54,612 nucleotides of DNA from the NCBI GenBank assembly GCA_015066005.1, contig SVPF01000014.1:1-54612 (forward strand), in the 5' to 3' direction. Source of the stretch: Oscillospiraceae bacterium. Its GTDB lineage: Bacteria > Bacillota > Clostridia > Oscillospirales > Acutalibacteraceae. Made by a program: the position numbers and the translations under genes. This document shows, in pieces, positions 8,794 to 17,578 of this stretch. The first letter of the stretch is position 1, and every line of letters begins with the position of its first letter. The notes under the pieces are model-generated. The model was not told where the DNA came from, did no database searches, and worked only from the letters and a program-made list of their open reading frames with translations.

Positions 8794-9765
8794 TTACCAC
8801 AAATCTTTGTTTTGTTCAAGTGCTAATTCAATAATATTTTCAATATCTGAAACAGAACTGATTTCACCACACATACGGCGAAGATTTGCGGCGCCGTGAA
8901 GCCCTGTCATATACCAGGCGGTACGCTTTCGGGACTCTAAAATTGCGTTGTGAGGGTCCTTATATTTAAGCATTAAATTTACCTGCTCCAGCAGTACATT
9001 AAAGCGTTTTTCAAGGGGTGGCGGCGTATAGCCTTCACCCTTTAAAAAGGCGTTAATTTCGCTGAAAACAAAGGGGTTTCCCTGTGCCGCGCGGCCTACC
9101 ATTAAATAATCACAGCCCGTGATTTCAAGCATATTTCGGGCAGTCTTACCGTCACATATATCTCCATTTGCAACCACAGGAATTTTAACCGATTTTTTAA
9201 CCGCTTTTATGGTATTATAATCGATACCGGGGGCATACATTTGCACCCTCGTTCTGCCATGAACGGTAAGCATTGAAGCGCCTGCATTTTCGCACCTTTT
9301 TGCCAATTCTACAGCGGTCAAATTGTCACTGTCCCACCCCGTGCGCATTTTAACCGTTACAGGAATTGACACAGCATTTACAACGGCTTTTACAATTTTT
9401 TCAGCTAATACGGGGTCACGCATTAACGCACTTCCCCCACCGTTACCCGCAACCTTTGGAGCAGGACAGCCCATATTTATATCAATAAAATCGGGCTTAA
9501 AGACTAATGCTTTTTGCGCGGCATCAGCCATGGTTTCGGGGTCACAGCCAAAAAGCTGAGAGGCAGTCGGGCGTTCCTTATCAGAACAGCTTAACAGCCT
9601 AAACGACTTTTTGTCACCAAGAGATACCCCTTTAGAGCTTGTAAGCTCACCAACAGTAAAGCCCGCGCCGTATTTTACACATATTTCCCTCATTGCTCTG
9701 TCAGCGACACCCGCCATAGGAGCAAGGGCAGCGAATCCGTTAATCTCGATATTTTTTATTCTCAT
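8794..9765 (-). CDS. dusB: tRNA-dihydrouridine synthase (DusB type)
   Basis: FMN enzyme reducing uridines in tRNA D-loops with NAD(P)H. Family motifs: LAPMAGVADRAMR at the N-terminus, INMGCPAPKV with the catalytic Cys, VTVKMRTGW, HGRTR and VANGDICDG. Length 323 from the chosen ATG at 9765; an in-frame ATG 36 bases upstream would fall within the -35 to -10 spacer of the promoter described next. No Shine-Dalgarno precedes 9765 and the -10 box ends 7 bases before it, so the message should be leaderless or nearly so. First gene of an operon with yebC, divergent from polA. Confidence 0.93.
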   Translation of the reverse strand: MRIKNIEINGFAALAPMAGVADRAMREICVKYGAGFTVGELTSSKGVSLGDKKSFRLLSCSDKERPTASQLFGCDPETMADAAQKALVFKPDFIDINMGCPAPKVAGNGGGSALMRDPVLAEKIVKAVVNAVSIPVTVKMRTGWDSDNLTAVELAKRCENAGASMLTVHGRTRVQMYAPGIDYNTIKAVKKSVKIPVVANGDICDGKTARNMLEITGCDYLMVGRAAQGNPFVFSEINAFLKGEGYTPPPLEKRFNVLLEQVNLMLKYKDPHNAILESRKRTAWYMTGLHGAANLRRMCGEISSVSDIENIIELALEQNKDLW

Positions 9766-9772
9766 AAAACCG

Positions 9773-9801
9773 ATTATAACGAAAAATATAAAAAGTGTCA
9801 A
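9773..9801 (-). promoter_or_regulatory. Consensus promoter of dusB-yebC
   Basis: Minus strand TTGACA (9801-9796), exactly 17 bases, TATAAT (9778-9773): a perfect sigma-A consensus. Only 7 bases separate the -10 from the ATG. Confidence 0.85.
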
Positions 9802-9819
9802 TTTTTTTATAAAAATATG

Positions 9820-9848
9820 GTGACATATCGGTCAAAAGGTGTTATAAT
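9820..9848 (+). promoter_or_regulatory. Promoter of the polA gene block
   Basis: GTGACA, 17-base spacer, TATAAT, about 32 bases before the polA start and divergent from the dusB promoter. Confidence 0.8.
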
Positions 9849-9880
9849 CAAGTATATATATTATTTTAAAATGGGGTACT

Positions 9881-12406
9881 ATGATGAAGTTACTTGCGAT
9901 TGACGGTAACAGCTTAATAAACCGTGCATTTTACGGCATAAAAATGCTGACCACTAAAAACGGTCAGTACACTAATGCTATTTACGGTTTTATAAACATT
10001 TTACACCGCTTGGAAGAAATGGAAAAGCCCGACGGCGTTGTTGTTGCATTTGACCTTAAAGCCCCAACCTTCCGCCACTTAAAATACGAAGCCTACAAGG
10101 CGGGCCGTAAGGGTATGCCCGATGAGCTTCGCCAGCAACTGCCCCTTTTAAAAGAATGGCTTGATTTGGCAGGCTATGTAAGGCTTGAATGTGAGGGCTT
10201 TGAAGCAGATGATATTTTGGGCACCCTGGCCCGCCTTTGCGAAGAAAGCGGTAATGAATGTGTAATTTCAACAGGTGACCGTGATTCTCTTCAGCTTATT
10301 TCCGACAAAACCCGTGTTTTACTTGATACCACAAAAATGGGCAAGCCCGAAATTGTAAACTATACCGTAAACGAGCTTGATTTGAAATACGGCCTTACTC
10401 CCAATGAAATGATTGAGCTTAAGGCCTTAATGGGTGACAGCTCGGATAATATACCGGGTGTGGCAGGTGTTGGTGAAAAAACCGCAACCGACCTTATTGC
10501 CCGTTTTCACAGTATTGATTATATTTACGAAAATCTTAATGCGATTGACATTAAGGAAGGTGTTAAAAACAAGCTTTTAGCCGATAAGGAAAATGCTTTT
10601 TTAAGCCGCGAGCTTGGCACCATTTGCAAAACCGCCCCCATAAACGATAACCTTGACGGTTATAAATATAAACCGCAGGATACCCAAAGCCTTGCTCGCT
10701 TTATGACAGGCCTTGAGCTATTTAAAATTATGGAAAAAATGGGCCTTCACGCTGACAGCACGCCACAGCCCGAAAAAAATGCTACAGCCAAAAAGCTTTC
10801 GGTTTGCGGGCTGCCCTTGGTAAATGGCACCGCCACCCTTTACTGCGAAAACGGTGAATGGGCGGTTATAAGTGACGGCAACGCCTTTAAATGCGATGAG
10901 GGTTATATTGCCGATATTTTAAAGGATACCACAGTTAAAAAGCGTGTTTACGATTATAAAAATTTATACAAAAGGTTTAAAAACACCGAAGGCGTTGTTT
11001 TTGATGCCTTGCTTGCGGCCTATATTTGCAACCCATCAGCCTCGAGCTATGACACCGACCGTCTTTTTCAGGAATACGGTGCTGTTTTACCTGAATTTGA
11101 TGCCGAAGCCGAGCAAATAATAAAAAATGCCGCTTTGTTTGATGACTGCTGTGACCTTTTGCAAAACGAGCTTGACCGAAGCGGCCAAACCGAATTGTTT
11201 AATACCATTGAAATGCCCCTTGCCAAAGTGCTTGGCGATATGGAGCTTGTTGGCTTTTCGGTTGATGTTGACGGGCTTAAAGCTATGTCTAAAGAGTTGG
11301 CCGACCGTATTGCCGTTATTGAAAAGGAAATTTACGGATTAGTAGGTTACGAATTTAACCTGAATTCGCCAAAGCAATTAGGCGTTGCCCTTTTTGAAGA
11401 ATTGGGTCTTCCCGCCAAAAAGAAAACCAAAAGCGGCTACAGCACCAACGCCGAGGTTTTGGAGGAATTAAAGCATTTGCACCCTGCGGTTTCGCTTTTA
11501 CTGGAATACCGCACCCTTGCAAAACTAAAATCAACCTACACCGATGGGCTTCAGGAATGTGTACAGGCGGACGGTAAAATTCACACCACCTTTAACCAAA
11601 CCGAAACCCGCACAGGCCGTATAAGCTCACTTGAACCCAATTTGCAAAACATTCCCGTACGCACAAGCGAGGGCAAACGGCTTCGCGAATTTTTTGTTGC
11701 GGGGGAAAATAAAGTTTTGGTCGATGCCGACTATTCACAAATTGAGCTTCGCGTTTTGGCAAGTATGTCAGGCGATGAAAATATGATAAACGCCTTTATG
11801 AGCGATATTGACATTCACACCGCTACCGCAGCGCAGGTTTTCGGGCTTCCGATTGATATGGTTACCCCCCTGCTTCGCAGTCGCGCAAAGGCTGTTAACT
11901 TCGGTATTGTTTACGGCATTGGTGCCTTTTCACTTGCTAAGGATATTGGCGTTACCCGCAAGGAAGCCGATGATTATATTAAATCCTACCTTGCCACCTA
12001 CCCCAAGGTTGCCGCTTATATGGAAAAAACAATAAATGATGCAAAGCAGAACGGTTTTGTTACCACCCTGTTTGGCAGAAAGCGTTATTTGCCCGAGCTT
12101 CAAAACAGTAACGGTATGATTCGTGCCTTTGGCGAACGTGTTGCCCGCAACGCCCCTATTCAAGGCACGGCGGCTGACATTATTAAGCTTGCAATGGTTA
12201 AGGTGTTTGACCGTTTGGAAAAAGAAGTACCCACCGCAAAGCTTATTTTGCAGGTGCACGACGAACTAATTGTTGAATGCTTGAAAGAAGACGCCCAAAG
12301 GGTTTGTGACATTTTGAAATATGAAATGGAACATGCCGCAAATATGGCAGTTACCCTGACGGCCGATGCCGCATTCGGCGAAAATTGGCTTAGGAGCAAA
12401 ATTTAA
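9881..12406 (+). CDS. polA: DNA polymerase I
   Basis: Repair and Okazaki-fragment polymerase, 841 residues. Residues 1-290 are the 5' nuclease (IDGNSLINRAFYG start, VVAFDLKAPTFRH, GDRDSLQL, GDSSDNIPGVAGVGEKTA). The middle 300-450 is a degenerate 3'-5' exonuclease domain in which I see no catalytic DxE pair. Residues 450-841 are the polymerase: motif A DADYSQIELR with catalytic Asp617, motif B RSRAKAVNFGIVYG, and motif C VHDE with Asp794. It should therefore lack proofreading, as in Bacillus and Taq enzymes. Two adjacent ATG codons could start it, after a GGGG stretch. Its TAA overlaps the next ATG by one base (TAATG), implying translational coupling. Confidence 0.97.
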   Translation: MMKLLAIDGNSLINRAFYGIKMLTTKNGQYTNAIYGFINILHRLEEMEKPDGVVVAFDLKAPTFRHLKYEAYKAGRKGMPDELRQQLPLLKEWLDLAGYVRLECEGFEADDILGTLARLCEESGNECVISTGDRDSLQLISDKTRVLLDTTKMGKPEIVNYTVNELDLKYGLTPNEMIELKALMGDSSDNIPGVAGVGEKTATDLIARFHSIDYIYENLNAIDIKEGVKNKLLADKENAFLSRELGTICKTAPINDNLDGYKYKPQDTQSLARFMTGLELFKIMEKMGLHADSTPQPEKNATAKKLSVCGLPLVNGTATLYCENGEWAVISDGNAFKCDEGYIADILKDTTVKKRVYDYKNLYKRFKNTEGVVFDALLAAYICNPSASSYDTDRLFQEYGAVLPEFDAEAEQIIKNAALFDDCCDLLQNELDRSGQTELFNTIEMPLAKVLGDMELVGFSVDVDGLKAMSKELADRIAVIEKEIYGLVGYEFNLNSPKQLGVALFEELGLPAKKKTKSGYSTNAEVLEELKHLHPAVSLLLEYRTLAKLKSTYTDGLQECVQADGKIHTTFNQTETRTGRISSLEPNLQNIPVRTSEGKRLREFFVAGENKVLVDADYSQIELRVLASMSGDENMINAFMSDIDIHTATAAQVFGLPIDMVTPLLRSRAKAVNFGIVYGIGAFSLAKDIGVTRKEADDYIKSYLATYPKVAAYMEKTINDAKQNGFVTTLFGRKRYLPELQNSNGMIRAFGERVARNAPIQGTAADIIKLAMVKVFDRLEKEVPTAKLILQVHDELIVECLKEDAQRVCDILKYEMEHAANMAVTLTADAAFGENWLRSKI

Positions 12407-13212
12407 TGAAGGTTTTATTTGTTTGCACAGGTAATACCTGCAGAAGCCCTATGGCCGAAGGATATTTAAAAAGCCTTGGCTTTTACTGTGAAAGCCGCGG
12501 CCTTGCGGCCGATGGCAGTCCCGTTAGCAAAAATTCCGCCGCTGTTATGCAGGAAATGGGCATTGATATTTCAAAGCACATTTCAAAGCAACTAACGGCC
12601 GAGGATGTTAAAAGCTTTGACACAATAATTTGTATGTCAAACAGTCACTGTGATTATTTAAAAGCCTTAGGTATTAAGTGTGAGGTTTTGGGTAGCGGTA
12701 TTAGCGACCCCTATGGCTGTGATATAAATGTTTACCGCAATTGCAGGGATGAAATTATCCGCGCGCTGTATGAACGCTTTGGCAGGGTAACCGTTATGGA
12801 GGACAGCCACCTTGATGCTGTGGTTAATATTGAAAACACCTGCTTTTCTCACCCTTGGACAAAGGACGGTATTATTGAAGCCATGCAAAACCGAACCCAC
12901 TTTTTTGTGTTTGAAAAAGATGAATGTATTATGGGTTATGTTGGAATTACAGTGGTTTTGGACGAGGGTTATATAACCAACATTGCAACCCTGCCTGAAT
13001 ATCGGGGTCAGGGTGTTGCATCAGCATTATTAACTAAACTAAATGATTTTGCAAAATTAAAAGGGCTTTGCTTTATTTCACTTGAAGTAAGAAAATCTAA
13101 CCAAGCCGCAATTTCACTTTATGAAAGGTTTGGCTATAAAACTGAAGGAATACGTAAAAACTTTTACGATGCACCACGGGAAGATGCCCTTATTATGACA
13201 AAAAGGTTTTGA
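12406..13212 (+). CDS. Fusion: low-MW phosphatase (YwlE-like) + RimI N-acetyltransferase
   Basis: Two domains in one 268-residue protein. Residues 1-125 are a low-molecular-weight phosphatase: P-loop CTGNTCRS with nucleophile Cys7 and Arg13, and the acid Asp101 in SDPYG. Thr11 in the P-loop is the residue that, in Bacillus YwlE, favours phospho-arginine over phospho-tyrosine, and the DPYGCDINVYRNCRDEI tail is also YwlE-like. Residues 128-268 are a GNAT domain close to RimI, which acetylates the N-terminus of ribosomal protein S18: acetyl-CoA loop EYRGQGVASALL (199-210) and LEVRKSNQAAISLYERFGY. ATG overlaps the polA stop. RimI genes often neighbour tsaD in bacteria, which fits tsaD following after 4 bases. 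Confidence 0.9.
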   Translation: MKVLFVCTGNTCRSPMAEGYLKSLGFYCESRGLAADGSPVSKNSAAVMQEMGIDISKHISKQLTAEDVKSFDTIICMSNSHCDYLKALGIKCEVLGSGISDPYGCDINVYRNCRDEIIRALYERFGRVTVMEDSHLDAVVNIENTCFSHPWTKDGIIEAMQNRTHFFVFEKDECIMGYVGITVVLDEGYITNIATLPEYRGQGVASALLTKLNDFAKLKGLCFISLEVRKSNQAAISLYERFGYKTEGIRKNFYDAPREDALIMTKRF

Positions 13213-13216
13213 TGAT

Positions 13217-14224
13217 TTGAAAATTTTAGCAATTGAAAGCTCGTGCGATGAAACCTCGGTAGCAATTGTTGAGGACCGCACCGTTCTTTCAAACATTGTT
13301 TCTACCCAAATTGAAGAACATAAAATTTACGGCGGTGTTGTGCCTGAAATTGCATCCCGCCGCCATACCGAAGCAATATTGGCCGTGTGTGATGAGGCTT
13401 TAAAGGAAGCAGGGCTTACCTATAGCGATATTGAAGCTGTTGCAGTTACCTTTGCACCCGGACTTATCGGCGCCCTGCTTGTAGGTGTTAACTTTGCAAA
13501 GGGTCTTGCATTATCCTTAGGGGTACCGCTTATACCCGTTCACCACCTGCGTTCTCACATTGCGGCAAACTACCTTGCCCACCCCGACCTTAAACCCCCG
13601 TTTTTGTGCCTTTTGGTTTCGGGCGGTAACACAGTAATTGCCAAGGTTGAAAGCTATACAAAATTTGAAATTATCGGTCAAACCCGTGACGATGCCGCAG
13701 GTGAATGCTTTGACAAGGTTGCGCGCCAAATGGGGCTTTCCTACCCGGGCGGTGTAACCCTTGATAAAATTGCAACCGAGCCCGACCACCAAAGGTATCC
13801 GCTTCCACACCCCAAAGTAACCGGCGGCGAATTTGATTTCAGCTTTTCGGGTCTTAAAACCGCGGTAATAAATTTAGTGCATAATTCAAATCAAAAGGGT
13901 GTTGAAATTGACCTGCCCGTGCTTTGTGCGACTGTCAGACAACGCGTTTGTGATTTGCTTATAAAAAACACAATGGCGGCGGCTGAAAAAACAGGCTACT
14001 GTAAAATTGCCGTTGCAGGCGGGGTTTCAGCCAACAGCGAGCTTCGCCGAAGATTAGATGAGGAGTGTAAACAAAAAGGGTATTCGCTTTACTACCCACC
14101 GCTTAAATACTGCGGTGACAATGCGGCGATGGTAGGCGCACAGGCCATTTATGAATATCTTGACGGTAACATTGGGGATACCTCCCTTAATGCAACCGCA
14201 ACATTACCAATTGATTACAGGTGA
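13217..14224 (+). CDS. tsaD: tRNA N6-threonylcarbamoyladenosine transferase
   Basis: Transfers the threonylcarbamoyl group to A37 of ANN-decoding tRNAs. 335 residues. ASKHA-type start KILAIESSCDETS, metal-binding HHLRSH (His pair), CLLVSGGNT and the C-terminal CGDNAAMVGA are all intact. The start is a TTG at 13217; the ATG just before it is out of frame, and AAAGG lies upstream within the previous gene. Partner genes tsaB and tsaE are not in the window. Its TGA overlaps the beginning of the next reading frame. Confidence 0.96.
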   Translation: MKILAIESSCDETSVAIVEDRTVLSNIVSTQIEEHKIYGGVVPEIASRRHTEAILAVCDEALKEAGLTYSDIEAVAVTFAPGLIGALLVGVNFAKGLALSLGVPLIPVHHLRSHIAANYLAHPDLKPPFLCLLVSGGNTVIAKVESYTKFEIIGQTRDDAAGECFDKVARQMGLSYPGGVTLDKIATEPDHQRYPLPHPKVTGGEFDFSFSGLKTAVINLVHNSNQKGVEIDLPVLCATVRQRVCDLLIKNTMAAAEKTGYCKIAVAGGVSANSELRRRLDEECKQKGYSLYYPPLKYCGDNAAMVGAQAIYEYLDGNIGDTSLNATATLPIDYR

Positions 14225-14229
14225 TAAAA

Positions 14230-15129
14230 ATGGAAAACAAAAAATTACTGCTCATTGTAAACCCCTGCTCTGGCCGAGCTAAAATGTATACCGAGCTTTT
14301 GAAGGTTGTTGAGGTTTTTTCCTATGCCGATTATCTCGTTTCGGTTTACCCTACAAAAGCCAAGGGTGATGCCACACAATATGTTGAAAGACTAAATCAT
14401 GATGATTTTGACCTTATTGTAGTTTGTGGTGGCGACGGCACCTTAAACGAGGTTATTGAAGGTATAATGAAATCTAAAAACGAAATACCCCTTGGATATA
14501 TTCCATCGGGCACCTTGAACGAATGGTCAAGCGGACTTAATATTTCAAGAAACATTGAAACTGCCGCAAAGGATATTATAAGCGGCAAGAAGATTAAGCT
14601 TGATATTGGCCGCTTTAACGATAAATATTTTTCTTATACCGCATCCTTCGGTGCGTTCACAAGCGCTTCCTATTCGGCACCGCAGGAGATTAAAAATGTT
14701 TTGGGCCAAAGCGCCTACTTTTTTGAAGGTATTAAAAGCCTTGGCACAATTAAGCCCGTTCATATGAAAATTACCAGCGATGACAGCTTTGTTGAGGGCG
14801 ATTTTTTATTCGGCGCAATTTCAAATTCGCTGTCGGTTGGCGGTATTGTTAAATACGATAAAACCCCCGTTGGTCTTAACGACGGTATTTTTGAGGTTAT
14901 ACTTATTCGTAACCCCGATAATATTGTAAAGCTTCAACCCTTGGTTGACGGCATTTTAAAGCATGAATTTAACCGTGAGGGTATGGAATTTTTCCGCACA
15001 AATAAGCTTGTTATTGAAGCCGATGAAGAGGTTTCGTGGACACTTGACGGCGAATATGCCAAGGGCGACGGCCCTGTTGCCATTGAAAACATTCACGGCG
15101 CAATTACCTTCATAGTACCCGAAATTTAA
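14230..15129 (+). CDS. Diacylglycerol/lipid kinase family protein (YegS/DgkB-like)
   Basis: Cytosolic lipid kinase of the DAGK catalytic fold, about 299 residues. It opens with LLIVNPCSGRAK, has the nucleotide loop GGDGTLNEVIEGI, then PSGTLNEW (in place of the common PxGTxND), and SWTLDGE near the end, all typical. Likely phosphorylates diacylglycerol or a related lipid, recycling products of lipoteichoic-acid or phospholipid turnover; exact substrate unknown. ATG at 14230 is 4 bases after AGGTGA, which overlaps the tsaD stop; a GTG at 14221 is less well placed. Co-transcribed with mreB and downstream shape genes. Confidence 0.85.
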   Translation: MENKKLLLIVNPCSGRAKMYTELLKVVEVFSYADYLVSVYPTKAKGDATQYVERLNHDDFDLIVVCGGDGTLNEVIEGIMKSKNEIPLGYIPSGTLNEWSSGLNISRNIETAAKDIISGKKIKLDIGRFNDKYFSYTASFGAFTSASYSAPQEIKNVLGQSAYFFEGIKSLGTIKPVHMKITSDDSFVEGDFLFGAISNSLSVGGIVKYDKTPVGLNDGIFEVILIRNPDNIVKLQPLVDGILKHEFNREGMEFFRTNKLVIEADEEVSWTLDGEYAKGDGPVAIENIHGAITFIVPEI

Positions 15130-15144
15130 GGATTGGAGAAAATT

Positions 15145-16164
15145 ATGTTTACTACAGATATAGGTGTTGACCTCGGCACTGCCAATACACTTGTTTGCCA
15201 CAAGGGCAAGGGAATTATTATGCGCGAGCCTTCGGTTGTAGCTTACGATATAAGAAACGATGCCGTAAGGGCGGTTGGTCAGGAGGCTAAGGATATGATT
15301 GGCCGTACACCCGGCTCTATTGTAGCAGTGCGCCCCCTTAAAAACGGCGTTATTGCAAACTTTGATGTTACAGCCGCCATGCTTAAGCGCTTTGTTAAAA
15401 TTGCACTTAAGGGCTCATTTTTTAACAGGGTCAGAATGGTTATATGCGTTCCCTCGGGCGTGACCGAGGTTGAAAGCCGCGCCGTTTACGACGCTGCAAA
15501 GCAGGCAGGTGCTACCGAGGTTGACTTGGTGGAAGAGCCTATGGCAGCGGCCGTCGGTGCGGGTCTGCCCGTGTGGGAAGCCACAGGTAATATGGTTGTT
15601 GATATTGGAGGCGGTACAAGTGAGGTTGCCGTTATATCACTTGGCGACATTGTTACCGCGCAGTCTATTCGTGTGGCAGGTGACGATTTGGATGAAGCAA
15701 TAATCACCTACATTCGCAAAAAGCACAACCTTTTAATCGGTGAACGCACAGCCGAACAAATTAAAATTGAAATCGGCTCGGCAAAGCCTTATGAAAACGA
15801 AACCAGTATTGAAATTAAGGGTAGAAACCAGGTTGACGGTTTGCCCAAAAATGTTATTATTTCGTCGGAAGAGGTACGCGAAGCCATGTCCGACACTATT
15901 ACCCAAATTATTGATACTATCCGTTCTACCTTAGAAAAAACTCCCCCTGAGCTTTCGGCCGATATTATTGACCGCGGCATTACCCTTACAGGCGGCGGTG
16001 CATTACTTCGCGGCTTGGCCGAGCTTATTGCCGAGGAAACAGGTATGCCCGTAACGGTTGCCGCCAACCCCATTGACTGTGTTGTTATGGGTACTGCAAA
16101 GCGCCTTGAGGGCAGTGGCGGCTTTGAAAATTACGTTTTCCGCCGCGGCAAACACTTCAGATAA
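15145..16164 (+). CDS. mreB: Rod shape-determining protein MreB
   Basis: Actin-like filament protein that organises cell-wall synthesis in rods. 339 residues from ATG 15145 (a TTG four codons earlier overlaps the GGAG site and is rejected). Motifs: phosphate-1 [22 protein letters not shown], phosphate-2 [13 protein letters not shown], and the adenosine loop [10 protein letters not shown]. First of mreB-mreC-mreD-pbp2. It could equally be called Mbl; the mreC/mreD context favours MreB. Confidence 0.95.
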   Translation: MFTTDIGVDLGTANTLVCHKGKGIIMREPSVVAYDIRNDAVRAVGQEAKDMIGRTPGSIVAVRPLKNGVIANFDVTAAMLKRFVKIALKGSFFNRVRMVICVPSGVTEVESRAVYDAAKQAGATEVDLVEEPMAAAVGAGLPVWEATGNMVVDIGGGTSEVAVISLGDIVTAQSIRVAGDDLDEAIITYIRKKHNLLIGERTAEQIKIEIGSAKPYENETSIEIKGRNQVDGLPKNVIISSEEVREAMSDTITQIIDTIRSTLEKTPPELSADIIDRGITLTGGGALLRGLAELIAEETGMPVTVAANPIDCVVMGTAKRLEGSGGFENYVFRRGKHFR

Positions 16165-16182
16165 TTATTCGGAGGTAAAACC

Positions 16183-17043
16183 ATGCGTTTTTTCTTTCGC
16201 AGTAAGCAATTTAAGGTTATATTATCGGTCCTTATTGCTTTAATTGCGGTTTCGGTTATATTTTCAATAATCGGAAGTCAGCTATCCCCTCAAGCAAATA
16301 TTGTCGGCACAATTACCGCACCCTTCCGCTCGGCAGTTAACGGTATTTGGGGCGGCATTGAGGATTTTGTGTCGGCTTACCGTGACGGTAACAAGCTAAT
16401 GCTTGAAAATGCCGAGCTTGAGGCCGAGCTTAACGATTTACGAGAACAGCTTGCCGATTATCAGCAAACTCAGGCCGAAAACGAATTTTATAAAAAATAT
16501 TTAAAAATTGCTGAAAACAACCCTGATTTTAAATTTACCGCCGCAACCCTTATTTCACGCGATAACGATGACCCATACCGAAGCTTTGTTATAAACAAAG
16601 GGTCACTTAACGGTGTTTCGGCTTATGACCCCGTTATTACCGATGCAGGTCTTGTTGGCTTTGTTTCACAGGTAGGGCTTACCACCTCGAAGGTTACGAC
16701 AGTTTTAAGCCCGGAATTATCCCTTGGCGCGCTGGATAACCGCACTAACGATTCAGGCATTATTTCAGGCGATTTGGAAATTGCAAAGCTTGGCAAAACC
16801 AAGTTTCATAACCTTGCGCGGTCCTGCAATGTTGCAGTTGGCGACTATGTAATAACCTCGGGTGAGGGCATTTTCCCGAAAGGACTGCTTATCGGCAAAA
16901 TTGAAACCATTGGTAACGACAAATATAACACATCAATTTATGCCACCGTTACCCCCTTCGCCGACATTAATGAACTTCGTCAGGTTATGGTAATTACCGA
17001 ATTTGACGGTCAGGGCAGTGTTTTAGGTAAGGCTGGTGAATAA
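16183..17043 (+). CDS. mreC: Rod shape-determining protein MreC
   Basis: Bitopic membrane protein of the elongasome, 286 residues. A membrane helix at about 14-32 is followed by a coiled-coil stretch (about 65-105, rich in Glu/Leu) and the beta-domain with VINKGSLNGVSAYDPV and GDYVITSGEGIFPKGLLIG, both family signatures. It links MreB to PBP2 outside the membrane. ATG after CGGAGG; mreD begins 1 base after its stop. Confidence 0.93.
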   Translation: MRFFFRSKQFKVILSVLIALIAVSVIFSIIGSQLSPQANIVGTITAPFRSAVNGIWGGIEDFVSAYRDGNKLMLENAELEAELNDLREQLADYQQTQAENEFYKKYLKIAENNPDFKFTAATLISRDNDDPYRSFVINKGSLNGVSAYDPVITDAGLVGFVSQVGLTTSKVTTVLSPELSLGALDNRTNDSGIISGDLEIAKLGKTKFHNLARSCNVAVGDYVITSGEGIFPKGLLIGKIETIGNDKYNTSIYATVTPFADINELRQVMVITEFDGQGSVLGKAGE

Positions 17044-17044
17044 T

Positions 17045-17560
17045 ATGCCGAAAAACATTAAAAAAGCATTGCTTACAGCCTTCAATGTAATACTTTTCTT
17101 TTTAATTTCGTTACTGCATTATTCTGATTTTTTAGATATTAAAATTTTTGGTGTAGGCATAACCCTTTTAATTCCCCTTTTGGTTGCCTTTTCACTTTGG
17201 CATTCACCCTTGGCATCAGCTATGGCGGGTGTCCTTTCGGGAATGATTATGGATTCTTCGGCACAAGGTAGTTACTGCTTTAATGCAATTGTTCTGCTGA
17301 TTATAGGTACCTTTGTGTCGGTTGCTTCCAGCACGCTTTTTAACAAAAATTTACCGTCGGCAATTGTTATTTCGCTTATATGCGCGGTAATTTATTACAC
17401 ATTACAGTGGGCAATTTTCCACACCTTTTCGGAAGGTATAAACCACAGCCTTGCATTTTTATTGCAAATTTCGTTACCTTCAGCTGTTTTGACAGCACTT
17501 TTTATCTTCCCATTTTATTTTCTTTACAAATACATTGAAAAACTTAAACTTAAGATATAA
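17045..17560 (+). CDS. mreD: Rod shape-determining protein MreD
   Basis: Small polytopic membrane protein, about 171 residues with five or six hydrophobic segments and no soluble domain. Sequence conservation is weak in this family; the call rests on size, topology and position between mreC and a class B penicillin-binding protein. ATG at 17045; ribosome binding probably uses GGTGA at the mreC end. Confidence 0.85.
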   Translation: MPKNIKKALLTAFNVILFFLISLLHYSDFLDIKIFGVGITLLIPLLVAFSLWHSPLASAMAGVLSGMIMDSSAQGSYCFNAIVLLIIGTFVSVASSTLFNKNLPSAIVISLICAVIYYTLQWAIFHTFSEGINHSLAFLLQISLPSAVLTALFIFPFYFLYKYIEKLKLKI

Positions 17561-17578
17561 CAGAAAGGATATTTCATC

